From assembly GCA_003640385.1 (NCBI GenBank), contig RCAB01000001.1:434001-498000 (forward strand): a stretch of 64,000 bases of DNA, read 5' to 3'. The first letter of the stretch is position 1; each line of letters opens with the position of its first letter. Position numbers and translations under genes: made by a program. Positions 60,380 through 64,000 of this stretch are shown piece by piece. The notes beneath the pieces are model-generated. The model was not told where the DNA came from. It saw only the letters and a list, made by a program, of their open reading frames with translations, and searched no databases. The DNA is from Setaria digitata (taxonomy: Eukaryota > Nematoda > Chromadorea > Rhabditida > Setariidae).

Positions 60380-63077
60380 TCATCTCAATTTTTTCACCCG
60401 CTGATATAATGCATCCACTACCTGCAAAGAGTTCTGAGGTGGAATCAAAATTATTTACCCAATACTTTACTCCGAACTAATATTTACAACTGCAATGTTA
60501 GATTTGTTAAATTGAAGTGATAATTCAAAACTTGATTAAAACATATCTGAGATTATCTTACCTCACTCATCGCATGAATAGCTTCCACTGCTGCTTCGTA
60601 TGTTTTATCCACAGGAGCAAGATCATAGACAATGAGCATTCCCTCGCCTTGGTGCAAGCTTCCTATTAAATAGCTCTATTATTAACTAAGACATTAATTA
60701 CATCTATGTGAGCAAAAAAGCTTGGTCGGTTCACGAAATATGCCTTCATTATTACCTGAGAACTTCCTGTCTAATATCATCTGTGACAGCTTCTTCTCTA
60801 CTTTGTCCCTAGTGAGTCCAATTTTAGAAGCGATGTGTTCAAGTTGCACATATGAGTAAGGCTCAATTATTCTACACAAATCTTTTTCCAGCATACTATC
60901 ACTCAAAGAATTAAAGTGTTTTTTTACAACAGCATCACACTGCAGCTCATCTCGAAAACTTCCAAATGCCTGAAATAAAATCTGATTTAAGAAATGTTGA
61001 GGCTGAACTGATGAAAATGACTATCAAAAATCAAACATACAGCATTGAAGTCAGCCAGTGATCGCTTCTTCGCAGCTTCAGCAACTGCACGCATGGCATC
61101 CAAATCTAACCCACTATATTTTAGCGCTAGCTTTGCAGATAAAATTGTTGAGACTTCCTCCGGTGAATCAAGCATTATCTAATCAATAAAAGAGCATGCT
61201 CAATTAAACACGATAAAAATAGATGTGAAGAAACAGAAAAGTATATAGTAATACAATTATTTATACTTAAAATTTAAGACCAAATTATATAAAATGGAAC
61301 CTTGCTCAAAAGCATATATTTAAGGGCACGTATAGCATCTTGGTTATCGTTAACAGCATCATATCCTTCAAAGGCTTCATAAAAATAAGAAAAAGCTGTT
61401 TTAAAATCGCGTTCACTAGCAGCATGCAGAATTCCAGACTGCATATCGAGAGCAGCTTGCATGCGAGGAGGCATATAAATTGAATTAGCTGTTGTTCTTG
61501 CTGATGTGAGAGCAGCTCTAGCCTGGAAGAAATGCATAAAAGACGAAAATTAATGCCTTTGCAAATGACTTTACATCCCATACGATCAAAGATTTTTCAA
61601 AAATTTTAAAATTCCACAGAATGAAACAAATGACTATAAATGTGAAAGGGGCACTGCTCTATTTGTTTTTTATGGCTCCTCCTTACATATGTCACATATC
61701 AACATAAGCCATACGATACAAATATAGCAATGCTGTTCAGAATTATGGCTACTTTCCTCCTTACTGCTTAAGCCACCCTCTCCCCCCCCCCCCTCCTATT
61801 TAGGAAAATGGCGACACAGAGCATAACATGGACGTCGTTGAAATTGTTAACATTAGTAGAATATCATAACAAAATATAAAGCAACCTTTGACAGATTTCC
61901 TAAATGATAGCAAGCTTTGCTTTCTTCTAGTTGCACTTCAACAATCACATCTTTGTCATCAACTTTCTTTAGTTCGCGAACCAGCTGATTTGCTAAAAAT
62001 ATGTTATTACTAATTAGAGAGTCGAAGTGAAAAAATTTACAAAATAAGTCAAAAATTGCATATGTACCTAACTGCTGCGCTTGCGTGAATCTGCGAAGAT
62101 CGTTATAAAGACGAACAAGGCGAGCTTGCAGTGTCTGTCGTAAGAAAGTCCGATTTTGTTCTGTGGCCCACTGTATGCATTCCTTGCACAGATCAACCTT
62201 GAAAATGTATAAGTAGTCATAATATTGAAAACTGAAGAACTAAATGTAAAAGAAAGTACAGAATAAAAGATGGAAATTATTTGTTAAAATCAAGAAAGGG
62301 CTCATTTGTTTCCAATGATGACTTTTCTAAATATCCTATATGTTGCTCCAAGCGTACGAAAAATTTCCGCCTATACCATGTTTATGGATCATGGAAGGAT
62401 AGCACCAGAAGCTAATGAAAGAAATGGTAAACAGTTCTAAAAATTGTATGATTACTTTGATATCTCCATCCTGATTATCAATCATGAGACACAAATCAAC
62501 CAGATTTCGCACAAGTTTGGCCGCCTTTGCCTTACCCAGTGATACTAGAAATGGGCGAGTATTTTCGATCATTTTGCGCAATTCTTGAGTGCGTTTATTC
62601 TTGGCCAACATGTTACCCAACTCCATAATCGATTCTTCCTTCTTTTTAATATCTGCTTCATCACTCACTGGTGATTTCACTGCAAAACTGGTAAATAAAA
62701 GAATATATATATTATGCTGTGGAGAATACACCATGAATATACAGTGTATGATTTTTGTAATTTAAGATAGCACAACTGAGGTCCGCCAAAACACAGAAAC
62801 TTATAGTTCGCCGCTTGCGAACCCACAGAATAGGAGTGAATTCTGAATGAATCCACGTAGCTTTTTGTTTCAGAAAATATCTGAAATACTTGCACATCAA
62901 TTCCGAATAATTCTGACAGCTCCACATGATTTAATGCAACCAGTGCAGCCTAGTAAATTAGAGAAACAAACATCTCAAGAAGGAAATATTACCGAAGCTG
63001 GTGAGATAGCGTATAGCATTATCTTCATTCATGTGTGGTGCAGACGACATCGTATCCATGGCAGTGCCGCCAGACAT
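60380..63077 (-). CDS. PSMD11: 26S proteasome non-ATPase regulatory subunit 11 (Rpn6)
   Basis: PCI-domain subunit of the proteasome lid that clamps the 19S lid to the 20S core. Nine exons, fully phase-consistent: 62993-63077, 62456-62679, 62068-62197, 61886-61992, 61301-61522, 61041-61178, 60756-60969, 60562-60662 and 60380-60421; 420 residues, against 422 in human. N-terminal helical (TPR-like) repeats: [90 protein letters not shown] domain: [20 protein letters not shown] then [17 protein letters not shown]; the C-terminal helix is [13 protein letters not shown]. The start ATG at 63077 is preceded by an acceptor (GAACTGCTACAG) five bases upstream, consistent with trans-splicing. Exon 1 joins exon 2 directly ([12 protein letters not shown]); an open frame of 82 codons at 62677-62925 is intronic read-through. 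Confidence 0.97.
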
Positions 63078-64000
63078 TTCTCCTGTAGCAGTTCTAAATT
63101 TTTTGTTTCGTACGATGCTTCTGAAATTTAGAAAAATATACATCTTTAACTTGAATCTCCCCTGAAAACAAGGAGCTGATAAAACTGTTGAAAACTTGTT
63201 CCACCAAGAACATGCTGCTCTGATTGCTCCTTTCAGGCATACCTAGAACAGAAGATGTTCCTGAAACAGTAGTATAACAATCACCGGTATTTCTGTCCAA
63301 ATAACTGTCCCAATTAATCAGTTTTTATACTGAAGCACTCACATGACTTTACCGCAATTAACGTGGCGAAACTGTTATCGGCACAAAAAGTTCCATGGCC
63401 ATGCACTACCAACAAGAACTTTTCTAACACAACAATGCAGTAGAGAGCAAAAACATCAGAGGAGGGGCGGGAAATCTGAGGACGATACGAAAATCTCAAG
63501 ACGAAGTTAATTATCAAGGACTAGATCTCGAAGGTTTAAGGAAGCACAGTGTCTTTCCTCTAGAAATATATCATTCTCAGAGCTCTGTTCAACTCCATTC
63601 TTATCAGTACAGCAGTTTCCTCCGCAACAGGAGTACGGAAAGTCACAAAATCGATGAAGAATTACTGGAGATATGGTATAATCTCTTATGCTCATACCAT
63701 TATCGTTCGTCTTCAGATTCCGCTCATCATTTGCTCTTTGTGCCGGGTAACTATTTTCCCTGCCCAAACCCAACGAACTCACCGCCGCATCAGCAATCTA
63801 CCGTAAGCAATAACACCCTACCATTCGTTACAGAAGACTTCAACATCTCGAGACCTCTTCAACTTATTGCAGCTTGCCGCACCAAGTCTACGACTTTTAC
63901 GAAAGCGAGGCTCTTTGGAGTCAGAGGTTCGGATTCCAAGTGTCATCCTCCCGCAGTTCTCGAGATCCTTCTTGTTTGAAATACGAAGGAGAGGAACCTT
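63078..64000. other. right edge: PSMD11 upstream region and unassigned minus-strand frames
   Basis: Contains the PSMD11 promoter or outron. Beyond 63.5 kb the base composition is less AT-rich and the minus strand has two open stretches: one from the window end down to about 63815 (about 60 codons, GRMTLGIRTSDSKEPRF) ending near a GTAGGG donor, and one ending at 63507 (VILHRFCDFPYSCCGGNCC then TDKNGVEQ). They could be the 3' exons of a gene entering from the right, but the apparent intron between them is only about 24 nt, and the plus strand has a competing 82-codon frame at 63731-63979. Confidence 0.35.

Noticed and set aside
62677..62925. 82-codon minus-strand ORF overlapping PSMD11, once considered its exon 2
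   Set aside because: Joining it breaks the frame, while exon 1 splices in phase straight to 62679 and restores the expected N-terminal alignment.
1..64000. tRNA genes, CRISPR arrays, complete transposons or Wolbachia-derived inserts
   Set aside because: None could be recognised; all named genes are intron-bearing nuclear eukaryotic genes and the repeats seen are short.

Overview
The window is nuclear DNA from a nematode, most likely a clade III (spirurid/filarial-type) species. It is AT-rich, its genes are split into many small exons with GT-AG introns, and the recognisable proteins are all eukaryotic housekeeping or metazoan families. Several genes have a splice acceptor (TTNCAG type) 5-20 nt upstream of the start codon with no obvious 5' exon, as expected for spliced-leader trans-splicing. 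The genus is my inference. No CRISPR arrays, bacterial operons, tRNA or rRNA genes were seen.

Layout, left to right. 1-1256 (-): 5' part of HIBCH (3-hydroxyisobutyryl-CoA hydrolase), running off the left edge, with a possible nested 51-residue membrane ORF in an intron. 2019-3653 (+): ribosomal protein SA. 3.7-10.5 kb: gene-poor, with a dispersed 54-bp repeat pair. 10472-11367 (+): small three-exon gene, tentatively Mediator subunit MED30, followed by a perfect 23-bp inverted repeat. 12292-16372 (+): large unrecognised gene (about 1,150 residues visible); just upstream, a 35-bp duplication flanks a single N. 17924-21378 (+): cytoplasmic aspartyl-tRNA synthetase. 22115-23603 (-): stand-alone protein built on the P2X7 receptor cytoplasmic 'ballast' domain, the most unusual gene here. 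25229-26577 (-): bHLH transcription factor with an 18-nt exon. 27530-31978 (+): ankyrin-repeat plus SAM protein resembling ANKS3. 36020-36244 (+): an isolated exon of a HAD pseudouridine-5'-phosphatase-like gene. 37506-40402 (+): MFSD5-type major facilitator. 42400-59048 (-): CNOT1, the scaffold of CCR4-NOT, in roughly 46 exons. 60380-63077 (-): PSMD11/Rpn6 of the 26S proteasome lid.

There is no sign of a functional cluster. CNOT1, PSMD11, RPSA and DARS1 are general gene-expression and proteostasis genes; HIBCH is mitochondrial valine catabolism. Neighbours do not form an obvious pathway and intergenic distances are mostly over 1 kb, so operons are not indicated. Exon boundaries were derived by hand from reading frame, splice consensus and family knowledge. 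Most are phase-consistent; unresolved joins (one in CNOT1, two in the ankyrin-SAM gene, one in MFSD5) are stated in their entries.
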